Source: Bacteroidota bacterium (GTDB lineage Bacteria; Bacteroidota; Bacteroidia; Chitinophagales; Chitinophagaceae). From it: DNA of 64,000 nucleotides. Made by a program: the position numbers and the translations under genes. The DNA lies in assembly GCA_018267545.1 (NCBI GenBank), contig JAFDYG010000466.1, positions 1 to 64,000 of the forward strand, given 5' to 3'. Below, one piece after another: positions 16,211-23,362 of the stretch; the first letter of the stretch is position 1; each line of letters opens with the position of its first letter. Under the pieces are notes generated by a model. It made no database searches. It saw only the letters and a list, made by a program, of their open reading frames with translations, and was not told where the DNA came from.

Positions 16211-16577
16211 TCTGGTGAAGCCCTATTATCTGTCCTTCATCGAGAAGAAGATGACAATAGGCGAACGTTTCACATGTTCTTGTGATTCCGTCCAGCAATT
16301 GTGCGCCGGCGCTCAACATTTGCCTTGCAGATAAATCGACGTCTTTAACCAGAAAGCTCAAGACAACGTTTCCCTTATCGAATATTTTTGGCGAATGAAA
16401 GGAGCCTGCCCCATAAACTTCGAGCACCGTTCCGTCGGAAAGCTTGTACAGTCTTAGCCCCGGATCACTAAGTAGGTTTTTAGCGCCCAGTACATCGACA
16501 GCCAGCTTTTCCAGTAAGGATCCGGCGGCAATCTTGCTGTTAATGGAAATGCGGGCTGCGTTATTTTTGCTTTTCAT
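16203..16577 (-). CDS. VOC-superfamily (glyoxalase-like) small protein
   Basis: The ATG at 16577 gives 124 residues; the open frame to 16619 starts with TTG. The layout resembles a single vicinal-oxygen-chelate module: an N-terminal Ala/Lys-rich strand and helix, LRLYKLSDGTVLEVYGAG, then VVLSFLVKDVDLSARQML and a C-terminal CHLLLDEGQIIGLHQI with a terminal metal-type residue pattern. Such proteins are lyases, dioxygenases or resistance proteins. The family call is from pattern only. It sits between the Crp/Fnr gene and the DoxX operon, with an FNR-type palindrome about 65 bases before its ATG. Confidence 0.6.
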   Translation of the reverse strand: MKSKNNAARISINSKIAAGSLLEKLAVDVLGAKNLLSDPGLRLYKLSDGTVLEVYGAGSFHSPKIFDKGNVVLSFLVKDVDLSARQMLSAGAQLLDGITRTCETFAYCHLLLDEGQIIGLHQID

Positions 16578-16635
16578 GATAGCAAAGGTGCTATGCCCGA
16601 AATGCCTGTCGAATGACAATCATCAGGAAATTGAC

Positions 16636-16649
16636 TTGACATTTGTCAA
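16636..16649. promoter_or_regulatory. Crp/Fnr-type palindrome upstream of the VOC-like gene
   Basis: TTGAC-ATTT-GTCAA lies in the 109-base gap between the Crp/Fnr gene and the VOC-like gene, centred about 65 bases before ATG 16577. The flanking C and G extend the perfect arms to seven bases (CTTGACA/TGTCAAG). Arms and N4 spacer are the same as in the two sites before the DoxX gene. Confidence 0.65.
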
Positions 16650-16686
16650 GACTGTACACTAAATGGAGGAGAACTTAGAAAATGCC

Positions 16687-17271
16687 TTAATTGGATAAGG
16701 CATTCTTTCTGATGCGGCTAAGGGTTTCAGGCGATATGCCCAAATAAGACGCAATCATATTTTGTGGAAAGCGTTGTATAAAAGCGGGGTAGGCTTTAGC
16801 CAATTCGTCGTAGCGCTCTTCGGCGGTTAAGCTGATTGCCGAATGAATTCTTTTCTGACTTGCTATAAAACTTTGCTTATCCATGTCTTTGGTTGCGGCG
16901 GCAACGGCAGGGATAGCCGCAATCAGCTCCTGGAAATGGTCCCAGGTGATCAACAGCAGTTCCGAATCCTCGATCATTTCAATGTTGAATTTAGAAGGAG
17001 TCTGCTGTGTGTAGCTTTCGGGATCTCCCAGCCACCAGCCTTCTATACCGAATCGAACGATATGTTCGTGACCTTTTTCGTCTACAGAGAACATTCGCGC
17101 TGCTCCAGCTGCAATAAAACCCGCGTATTTGCAAGTATCGCCTTCTTGCAAGAGATATTGCTTTTTGCGAAACCGTTTGGATTTGAAATTTTCTTCGATG
17201 AGGCTTTTTTCGTCTTGCAACAAGGTCAAGCCGGATTTTTGCTCAAAATATTTGAATAGTATGTCGAACAT
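16687..17271 (-). CDS. Crp/Fnr-family transcription regulator
   Basis: This 194-residue protein has a cNMP-binding-type beta-barrel (about 30-115: LQEGDTCKYAGFIAAGAARM) and a C-terminal helix-turn-helix (about 170-192). The recognition helix reads PETLSRIRK, containing E182-x-x-S185-R186, the arrangement that in FNR reads TTGAT/ATCAA half-sites. It lacks the N-terminal cysteine cluster of FNR, so it is not an iron-sulfur oxygen sensor; the ligand is unknown. Three palindromes of the predicted type lie between it and the DoxX operon on the same strand, making the VOC-like, DoxX, nitroreductase and perhaps YceI genes its likely targets. Confidence 0.88.
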   Translation of the reverse strand: MFDILFKYFEQKSGLTLLQDEKSLIEENFKSKRFRKKQYLLQEGDTCKYAGFIAAGAARMFSVDEKGHEHIVRFGIEGWWLGDPESYTQQTPSKFNIEMIEDSELLLITWDHFQELIAAIPAVAAATKDMDKQSFIASQKRIHSAISLTAEERYDELAKAYPAFIQRFPQNMIASYLGISPETLSRIRKNALSN

Positions 17272-17327
17272 ATTTTTTTCTTATGACAAAGATATAATAA
17301 CAGAAAATAATATTTTTAATCATTTTT

Positions 17328-17570
17328 ATGGAACAAACAGTGGATATTCCGGTGACGATTCGAGGCGTTGAACGCAGCTTTATGGCTCGGGTACAGGCTT
17401 GGCGATACGGGATACGGTTTCTCGTAGATATAGACGGCGTTGAAATGACGTTGGAACGGGATGACGCCGGGGAATTTCGGGCGATCCTGCCCGAGAAATT
17501 TTCTGGTAAACTGCCCGATAAAGAACTGGTGACAGCTATCATAGAGGTGCTGCAATCCTTAACTTCTTAA
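17328..17570 (+). CDS. Small conserved-looking protein, unknown
   Basis: This 80-residue soluble protein was not recognised. It has alternating beta-strand-like segments (DIPVTIRGVERSFMARVQAW, IRFLVDIDGVEMTLERDD, EFRAILPEKF) and a C-terminal amphipathic helix (KELVTAIIEVLQSL). The good codon pattern and ATG suggest a real gene. It diverges from the Crp/Fnr gene by 56 bases. Confidence 0.5.
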   Translation: MEQTVDIPVTIRGVERSFMARVQAWRYGIRFLVDIDGVEMTLERDDAGEFRAILPEKFSGKLPDKELVTAIIEVLQSLTS

Positions 17571-17599
17571 AGATTTTGTCAAAGAAAATAACATTAAAA

Positions 17600-17858
17600 A
17601 TGCACGCTGGAATAAAGATTACTATGATTTGGGCCGAGTCGGCTGGCGCTGACGAATTTGGTGAGTTTATTATTCAGGCTTGCAATGGCTCGTGTATGGC
17701 TTCCCAACAGTTAGATGGAGACGCATTTCGTCGAACCTCATTATAATAAGTCGGAGTTTTTTATAATTTGTTATCCCGCGGCCCTAAATATACTTGGCGA
17801 ACGGCTATTTAACTGGGATCCTTTTAAAGAAAGTATGTTTGAGTGGCATTCGGACTAG
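17600..17858 (+). pseudogene. Frameshifted remnant of a small protein gene
   Basis: Two overlapping short frames look like one broken gene. The first runs from ATG 17600 to TAA 17746 (48 codons, with an acidic FGEFIIQAC strand). The second, in another frame, is open from 17715 to TAG 17858 and reads convincingly as protein (KSEFFIICYPAALNIL, LFNWDPFKESMFEW). A single frameshift around 17700-17745 would join them to about 85 residues. No family was recognised, though small barstar-like or immunity-type domains have similar strand content. This fills the 305-base gap between 17570 and 17876. Confidence 0.35.
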
Positions 17859-17875
17859 TTATTTTATTTCTTGAA

Positions 17876-18643
17876 CTATTCAGAAGCATCTTTCTCATCC
17901 TCCTCCCACTGCCAATCTTCCTCCGGAGAAGATCGCCAGGCCCGCTCCCCATAATCCAAATGGCAGATTTCGTTGAGCGAGGGATCGAGTTTCGTCAGCT
18001 CTTCCAGGCAGACAAGCATAGCATCCTCAATCTTTGGTTTGTCCGATGTATGGAACTGCCAGTCGCCGTCGCTGTTGTGATAGACATAGAGAATCGGGTT
18101 ACCGGCGAATGCCTGCCTGGTGGTGTATACTCCCAAATTCCTCTCTTCATAGAATTTAAAATCAGTATTTCGATCCAGCAGAGGTTGTTTGTGTTTCCAA
18201 TCGGGATTGAATCCTTCCTGCCAGGGGAAGAGATGCTGTTTGTCGGGCCAAACCAGCTGGTAGAGCGGAAAGTCGAAAGTTCTATCATAGAACCAACCAC
18301 CATAACCGACATAATTGGGATAGAAAGCTTTATCTACTACTATAAATTGGATGTCATAACCCTGCAAAAATCCCGGATATGATTTGCCAGGTGTTAATAC
18401 TTCTCCTTCCTTGATCAGATCACGGGCATGATTAAGTACAGCACCCAATACGTCCGGGTGCAGACCGAAGCATATGATCTCCGGCGAACCCAATTGCTTG
18501 TATAGACCAATGGTATAGGCAAAGCCGGGCAAATACTTCGTAGGGGAAAGCAGCGCGATGTGGCAGTCATATTTTTCAATGTTGGCGAGAATGGCCTCTT
18601 TTGCTTCGGCATCGTGTGTGGCGTGTTGTTCTGGGGTTGGCAT
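17876..18643 (-). CDS. DUF4262-domain protein
   Basis: The ATG at 18643 gives 255 residues; the frame to 18724 starts with GTG and adds residues unlike the family. The N-terminal 150 residues fit DUF4262: HIALLSPTKYLPGFAYTIGLYKQLGSPEII, CFGLHPDVLGAVLNHARDLIKEG and FYPNYVGYGGWFY, FPLYQLVWPDKQHLFPWQEGF. DUF4262 proteins are cytoplasmic, common in environmental bacteria and without known activity. The C-terminal 90 residues include a second small domain (VYHNSDGDWQFH) and an acidic Trp/Glu-rich tail, not part of DUF4262. Confidence 0.8.
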   Translation of the reverse strand: MPTPEQHATHDAEAKEAILANIEKYDCHIALLSPTKYLPGFAYTIGLYKQLGSPEIICFGLHPDVLGAVLNHARDLIKEGEVLTPGKSYPGFLQGYDIQFIVVDKAFYPNYVGYGGWFYDRTFDFPLYQLVWPDKQHLFPWQEGFNPDWKHKQPLLDRNTDFKFYEERNLGVYTTRQAFAGNPILYVYHNSDGDWQFHTSDKPKIEDAMLVCLEELTKLDPSLNEICHLDYGERAWRSSPEEDWQWEEDEKDASE

Positions 18644-18868
18644 GATAGTAAAGATAATATTTGTCGGGCATTTCAATAGATCGCTAGTGAAAAACGGCTG
18701 CTTGAACCCTATAAATTTTGGCACATTATTTAGTCAACCGCGAGAAGAAAAAATAATTTTCAACTTATAAATTTATAGCTTCGCTTTTCATTCTGTTCTT
18801 TCTCTTCTTGATATGATTGGATGATTTGGTAACAGGTACCATAATTATCAACTATTAAAGTAACAATC

Positions 18869-19864
18869 ATGGAGAAGAAAGGAGAAATCATTTTCTATCA
18901 AGTTAAATCCGATAGCACCCAGATCGAAGTAAAACTGGACAACGATTCAGTTTGGCTTTCCCTCAATCAGATGGCGATATTATTTGACAGAGACAAGTCT
19001 GTGATATCCAGGCATTTGGGGAATGTATTTCGTGAGGGAGAACTGGAGAAAGAAGCAACTGTTGCAAAAAATGCAACAGTTCAGGATGAGGGCGGGAGAG
19101 AGATCCGCCGGGATATCGAGTATTATAATTTGGATGCCATCTTATCAGTCGGCTACCGCGTCAACTCACTGCGTGGGACCCAATTTCGCATCTGGGCGAA
19201 TAAAGTCTTAAAAGACTACCTGGTCAAAGGATACGCCATCGATCAGAAACGTTTCCAAGACCAATCCCGTCAGCTCGAAGAACTAAAGCGCACTGTCAAA
19301 CTTCTCGGTAACGTCGCCGAAAGCAAAGAGCTCAACTCAGACGAAGCCACCGGCTTATTAAGAATAGTCACGGACTACGCCTATGCGCTCGACGTATTAG
19401 ATCGCTACGACCACCAGGTACTGGAAATTGAAGCAACCACCCCCAGGGAACTCTTTCAAATCACCTATCCAGCTGCCATAAACGCCATCAAAGGATTAAA
19501 GGACCGATTCGGCGGCAGCTTCCTTTTCGGCAACGAAAAAGACCAATCCTTCCAGGGCTCTCTCGCCGCCATCTACCAGACCTTCAACGGCAAAGATATA
19601 TATCCCAGTGTCGAAGAAAAGGCCTCCAACCTCCTTTATTTCGTCATAAAGAACCATTCCTTCTCCGATGGCAACAAGCGGATCGCCGCATTTCTGTTCG
19701 TATGGTTCATGGAAAAGAATGGAATTCTATACCGGGAAGACCACTCCCGGAAGATTGCCGATAATGCGCTGGTCGCTCTTACGCTGATGATCGCCGAAAG
19801 TAAACCAGAGGAGAAGGATATGATGACTAAAGTCGTGGTCAACCTCATCAATTTAAAGAATTAA
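18869..19864 (+). CDS. RhuM/Fic (DOC-type) fusion protein
   Basis: This 331-residue protein joins two known units. Residues 1-140 match the RhuM family (IIFYQVKSDSTQIEVKL, VWLSLNQMAILFDRDKSVISRHL, YYNLDAILSVGYRVNS), which carries a helix-turn-helix. After a helical linker, residues 180-330 are a Fic/DOC domain whose active loop is NHSFSDGNKRIAAF (HxFxDGNKR). DOC-type enzymes phosphorylate, and Fic enzymes AMPylate, cellular targets. The Lys-Arg after GN and the missing final Arg resemble DOC. Such genes are widespread orphan toxin-like modules. The only candidate for an antidote nearby is the DUF4262 gene on the other strand. Confidence 0.82.
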   Translation: MEKKGEIIFYQVKSDSTQIEVKLDNDSVWLSLNQMAILFDRDKSVISRHLGNVFREGELEKEATVAKNATVQDEGGREIRRDIEYYNLDAILSVGYRVNSLRGTQFRIWANKVLKDYLVKGYAIDQKRFQDQSRQLEELKRTVKLLGNVAESKELNSDEATGLLRIVTDYAYALDVLDRYDHQVLEIEATTPRELFQITYPAAINAIKGLKDRFGGSFLFGNEKDQSFQGSLAAIYQTFNGKDIYPSVEEKASNLLYFVIKNHSFSDGNKRIAAFLFVWFMEKNGILYREDHSRKIADNALVALTLMIAESKPEEKDMMTKVVVNLINLKN

Positions 19865-20079
19865 GATCCTTTAATCCTTCCCAAAAATACCCGCCTGTCT
19901 CTTTTTGGGAACATTCCTATGCCGGGGCACGTGACCTCGAAGGAAACTCGCCTGAGTTTCGCTATGTAATATATTGACAATCAAATAAAAACGAATACTA
20001 AAAAGCTCTCTTCATCATAGGGCCGCATTGGTATACCCCTTGTTTTAGATATAAGCACCTATTATCCAAATATCTTATA

Positions 20080-21288
20080 ATGAAAGCCCTTAAACCCTTA
20101 ATCATTCTTTTAACCCTCGGCCTCCATACCGCTGCCCAGGCTCCCACGCATACGCAAACCAAAAGCGTCACCACCAGCAGCTCTACCACTACCATCAGCG
20201 TTACCTTCAACACTCCGAGCACAGCCGGCCACCTCGTTGTCGTACACATCACCTGGGACAAACAAAACCGCGACATCAGCTCGGTCTCCGATACCAAGAA
20301 TACGTATTATCTCGTCCCCGGCTCTACCATGAATTTTGGCCAGGGCTCCAACAAATACCGATCGGCACTTTACTATGCCTATAACATCACGGTCACTCCC
20401 GGTCCCCTGACCATCAAGGCGACCCTCGACGGCGCTAATCAAACCTTTGCCGAGATCTATGCCAGCGAATACGCCAGTGTCCTGACGACAGCCGACCCGC
20501 TGGACGTAACCAGGACGACCGTTAGCAGCGGCACTACGATTAGCAGCGGCGCCGTGACGACCACCCAGAACAACGAACTTATTTATGGAGTTTCGATCGG
20601 TGCTACCGATGCAATCCATGTAGGATCAGGGTTTACCGCCCGATCGGTGGCCCAGGATAATATTGTCGAAGACAAAACCGGTACTACCGCCGGCTCTTAT
20701 AGCGCGACGTTTACGGGAGCGAATGATTGGATTGCTACGGTCGCTACTTTCAAACCCCTGGTGACCTTGCCGGTAACCCTAACTTCTTTTGCGGCCAAAC
20801 AATTAAAGGATAAAAAGGTAGAGCTGGATTGGACCACCGCTTCCGAATCCGGCAGCGACCATTTCGAAGTGGATCGTTCGAATGACGGCGAGACCTGGAG
20901 TGCGATCGGACAGGTTGCAGCAGCCGGCAGCCTCGCGGCAATGCAGCAATATTCTTTTGTAGACGATGCCCCCTATTCCGGGCTCTCCTACTACCGACTA
21001 AAACAGGTGGACCGGGATGGCAGCGCGACGATCTCCAAGACGCTGACGATCCATATAGAAGAAATCGCAGCGCCGACGATGCACGTTTACCCTAATCCCG
21101 CGGCAAGCTATTTAGTGGTGGAGGGAGCAATACAGACTGTCAGCATCTTCAACACGGCTGGTCAGCAGCTGCTTGTCCGGAGCGTTCCCGCTGGCGAACG
21201 GAAGACAACGATCGATCTCGGAACCCTGCCGAGGGGCGCATATTTTGTCAAAGCAGGTGAGCGAAGCATGATGTTCTATAAGAGATAG
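20080..21288 (+). CDS. Secreted surface protein with type IX secretion C-terminal sorting domain
   Basis: This 402-residue protein starts with a Sec signal (to about residue 19, TAAQA). A Thr/Ser-rich beta-domain (about 20-225) resembles the VCBS/FN3-like repeats of surface proteins, and a second domain begins at TLPVTLTSFAAKQLKDKKVELDWTTASESGS (about 227-325), the usual module before sorting signals. The last 75 residues form a type A sorting domain (YPNPAASYLVVEG, VSIFNTAGQQL, GAYFVKAG). The T9SS moves such proteins across the outer membrane and removes this domain. Function beyond export is unknown; there is no catalytic motif. Confidence 0.85.
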   Translation: MKALKPLIILLTLGLHTAAQAPTHTQTKSVTTSSSTTTISVTFNTPSTAGHLVVVHITWDKQNRDISSVSDTKNTYYLVPGSTMNFGQGSNKYRSALYYAYNITVTPGPLTIKATLDGANQTFAEIYASEYASVLTTADPLDVTRTTVSSGTTISSGAVTTTQNNELIYGVSIGATDAIHVGSGFTARSVAQDNIVEDKTGTTAGSYSATFTGANDWIATVATFKPLVTLPVTLTSFAAKQLKDKKVELDWTTASESGSDHFEVDRSNDGETWSAIGQVAAAGSLAAMQQYSFVDDAPYSGLSYYRLKQVDRDGSATISKTLTIHIEEIAAPTMHVYPNPAASYLVVEGAIQTVSIFNTAGQQLLVRSVPAGERKTTIDLGTLPRGAYFVKAGERSMMFYKR

Positions 21289-21329
21289 ATTAAATTTCTG
21301 CTCAATGAGCTGCGTTTAAAGTATATTGG

Positions 21330-21866
21330 ATGAACGAAAGGGGAGGGGGATCGGAAAACAGCAGAAATAAAATGAACGACCTGACATTCAAAATAACCTT
21401 TTCCAGACAGCTAAGTCAGCTAAGCCATCTATTGACAGTATATTCAATAATAGCATTTGCTTATATATACATGGGCCTTAAATTGGACCGGTTCCTTGTT
21501 GGGATTATCATCTTCTTTATGATTATCGACATTGTGCCCACACTCATTGCGCATGTCCAGTACTGCCTGGCGAATTGGGGCAGCGCATTAATTATCGATA
21601 AGCAGGCCCGGATGATTCGATATATTTCGAAAGCCGGAGACCTATCTTATCACTTTGGGGATATCGAACGATTAGAACATACCGCTTCTTATGGTGGCGG
21701 CTCCTGGTGGTATTCTTTTAGCGAATACCGATATTTCAGGATTAAATTCAAAGATCAAAAGGAGATCATCGTAACCAGTCTCATGATGAAAGACATTAAA
21801 TTCGTATTAGAGCCATTGCTGGGTATCAGCGCTCACAAGAAATTAAAGCTCGTTGCCTTTATATAG
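21330..21866 (+). CDS. Membrane protein with PH-like C-terminal domain
   Basis: The 178-residue frame starts at ATG 21330; a second in-frame ATG at 21372 is also possible. Two hydrophobic segments (about 38-52 and 56-77) are followed by a beta-rich half (ALIIDKQARMIRYISKAGDLSYHFGDIERLE, YFRIKFKDQKEIIVTSLMM) that resembles bacterial PH-like domains of the YcxB/bPH type. Nothing ties it to its neighbours. It precedes the exporter block by 36 bases on the same strand. Confidence 0.55.
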   Translation: MNERGGGSENSRNKMNDLTFKITFSRQLSQLSHLLTVYSIIAFAYIYMGLKLDRFLVGIIIFFMIIDIVPTLIAHVQYCLANWGSALIIDKQARMIRYISKAGDLSYHFGDIERLEHTASYGGGSWWYSFSEYRYFRIKFKDQKEIIVTSLMMKDIKFVLEPLLGISAHKKLKLVAFI

Positions 21867-21908
21867 CTCAAAATGTTGTTAATTTTTGATTAGAAAACGG
21901 CGTTGCAG

Positions 21909-21939
21909 TTGTTTAAGCCCTTCATAATCATTAAATTTG
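21909..21939 (+). promoter_or_regulatory. Bacteroidota promoter inside the apparent 5' end of the 21945 gene
   Basis: TTG at 21909-21911 and TAAATTTG at 21932-21939 are 20 bases apart and fit the -33/-7 consensus. Transcription would start near 21945, where a GTG begins the coding region. This makes the earlier TTG at 21903 an unlikely start. Confidence 0.5.
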
Positions 21940-21944
21940 CGGCA

Positions 21945-22283
21945 GTGAGAAAAGAGAAAACATTAAGATCGGCCCTAAAATGCGTAACCTGGATACTTCT
22001 ACTATCAGTGTTCACCATACGAGGCTACCATTTATTTGTCGATCACCTCTCTTCCCCCAAGTCTCACGATATCGAAAATACAAGCGACGAAAATCAGGAC
22101 TCGAGCTCAGAAGAAGAAGCCATCAAGAAAGACGCTAAAGAATTCGTCTCTATCTTCGAGGACATGACCCCCAGCACACTGGCACGGTCAATTCATCCCT
22201 CACAACACTGGAGCATCTACAGCCTTGTTGTATTTAAAGAACCGCTAAGAGACGTCCTTACTCCTCCCCCCAATTTCATTTAA
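21945..22283 (+). CDS. Small single-pass membrane protein at the head of the exporter operon, unknown
   Basis: The GTG at 21945 gives 112 residues with a short positively charged start, one hydrophobic helix (about 12-28), then an acidic Ser/Glu-rich stretch (SSSEEEAIKKDAKEF) and a hydrophilic tail ending in PPPNFI. No ATG is available, and the promoter at 21909-21939 argues against the longer TTG start. It was not recognised. Position before the transporter genes and the small size could mean a regulator, accessory subunit or cargo, but no leader with a double-glycine site is visible. Confidence 0.45.
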   Translation: MRKEKTLRSALKCVTWILLLSVFTIRGYHLFVDHLSSPKSHDIENTSDENQDSSSEEEAIKKDAKEFVSIFEDMTPSTLARSIHPSQHWSIYSLVVFKEPLRDVLTPPPNFI

Positions 22284-22297
22284 TCCCGAAATTATTG

Positions 22298-22340
22298 GAC
22301 GCTAAAACAAGCGTCTTGGGTAGACTATTGTCATACCCAA
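22298..22340 (+). promoter_or_regulatory. Two tandem hairpins before the exporter genes
   Basis: GACGCT/AGCGTC (22298-22303/22310-22315, six-base loop) is followed at once by TTGGGTA/TACCCAA (22316-22322/22334-22340). Both arms are perfect. They lie between 22283 and the ATG at 22369 and could be a processing or attenuation site; the second is not followed by a T-tract, so a strong terminator is unlikely. Confidence 0.4.
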
Positions 22341-22368
22341 TCTATTCCCCATCATAACATGTTTTTTT

Positions 22369-23361
22369 ATGAAGAAAAAAAAGCATGCAAATTCGCTCAC
22401 GCCCTGGCAAAGGCTGGTGAGTCTATTGCATCATGAACGTACTTCCATCAATTACATTTTTGTCTACGCGATACTAATAGGCATCATCGGCCTTACCCTG
22501 CCATTGGGCACTACGGCCGTATATAACCTGCTTTCAAATGGAGCCATTTACAGCTCTACCTATATACTGATAGCCGTCGTGCTGATAGGCGTAGTCGTCG
22601 CAGGCGCGCTTTTGATCGGACAGCTGACATTGGTGGAGTTTCTCGAGCAGAAGATTTTTACCACGGCCTCGATGGATTTTGCGTTTCGGCTGCCGCGGAT
22701 TAAACCACAAGAATTACATGGTGAACGTCCGGCAGAGCTGGTCAACCGCTTTTTCGATATCCTTACTATCCAAAAGGGACTGACCAAATTGCTGGTCGAT
22801 ATCGTCGCGGCCTGCGTCCAGATCTTTTTTAGCGCCATATTGCTTTCTTTCTACCATCCCGTATTTATGGCGGTTGGCCTTTTTGCGCTGCTAGCCATAT
22901 CCCTGGTGCTATTTCTTTATTATAGAAGGGGCGTGGAAACGAGCATGGATGAATCGAGCCATAAATATGAACTGGTGGCTCATTTTGAAGAAGTGGCCGA
23001 GGACCTCGACAATTACCGCGGCAACCCGGAAATGATGGAAAAAGTGGTCAGGAAGGCCGACGAAATTACATCCCGATACCTGATCTCCCGCAACGAGCAC
23101 TTTTCTATCCTGAAAAAGTTTTTTATCAGCGCCGTTGCGATGCGGACTATCCTGATGGGCGGCCTGCTGCTGCTGGGAGCATTTTTCGTAGTAGAACGGG
23201 AAATGACCTTCGGACAATTTGTGGCCGCGGAGGTGATCGTCGTACAAATAAGCTACGCGGTCGAAAAACTGATGACAAATCTCAATACCGTATTTGACAT
23301 GGTTACCAGCAGCGAAAAGCTGGCCGTCGTAACCGATCTTGAAATAGAGGAGGGAAAATAA
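22369..23361 (+). CDS. ABC exporter membrane domain lacking a nucleotide-binding domain
   Basis: This 330-residue protein is a type I ABC exporter transmembrane domain (ABC_membrane fold) with six hydrophobic segments between about residues 25 and 290 and the helical cytoplasmic extensions between them (LVEFLEQKIFTTASMDFAFRLP, HFEEVAEDLDNYRGNPEMMEKV). It ends right after the last helix (VTDLEIEEGK) with a normal stop. No Walker A, signature or Walker B motif exists here, and the next bases begin the HlyD gene, so the domain was not lost to a frameshift. It would need an ATPase from elsewhere or may work without one. HlyD and TolC genes follow directly, which makes this a tripartite export operon. 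Confidence 0.75.
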   Translation: MKKKKHANSLTPWQRLVSLLHHERTSINYIFVYAILIGIIGLTLPLGTTAVYNLLSNGAIYSSTYILIAVVLIGVVVAGALLIGQLTLVEFLEQKIFTTASMDFAFRLPRIKPQELHGERPAELVNRFFDILTIQKGLTKLLVDIVAACVQIFFSAILLSFYHPVFMAVGLFALLAISLVLFLYYRRGVETSMDESSHKYELVAHFEEVAEDLDNYRGNPEMMEKVVRKADEITSRYLISRNEHFSILKKFFISAVAMRTILMGGLLLLGAFFVVEREMTFGQFVAAEVIVVQISYAVEKLMTNLNTVFDMVTSSEKLAVVTDLEIEEGK

Positions 23362-23362
23362 A

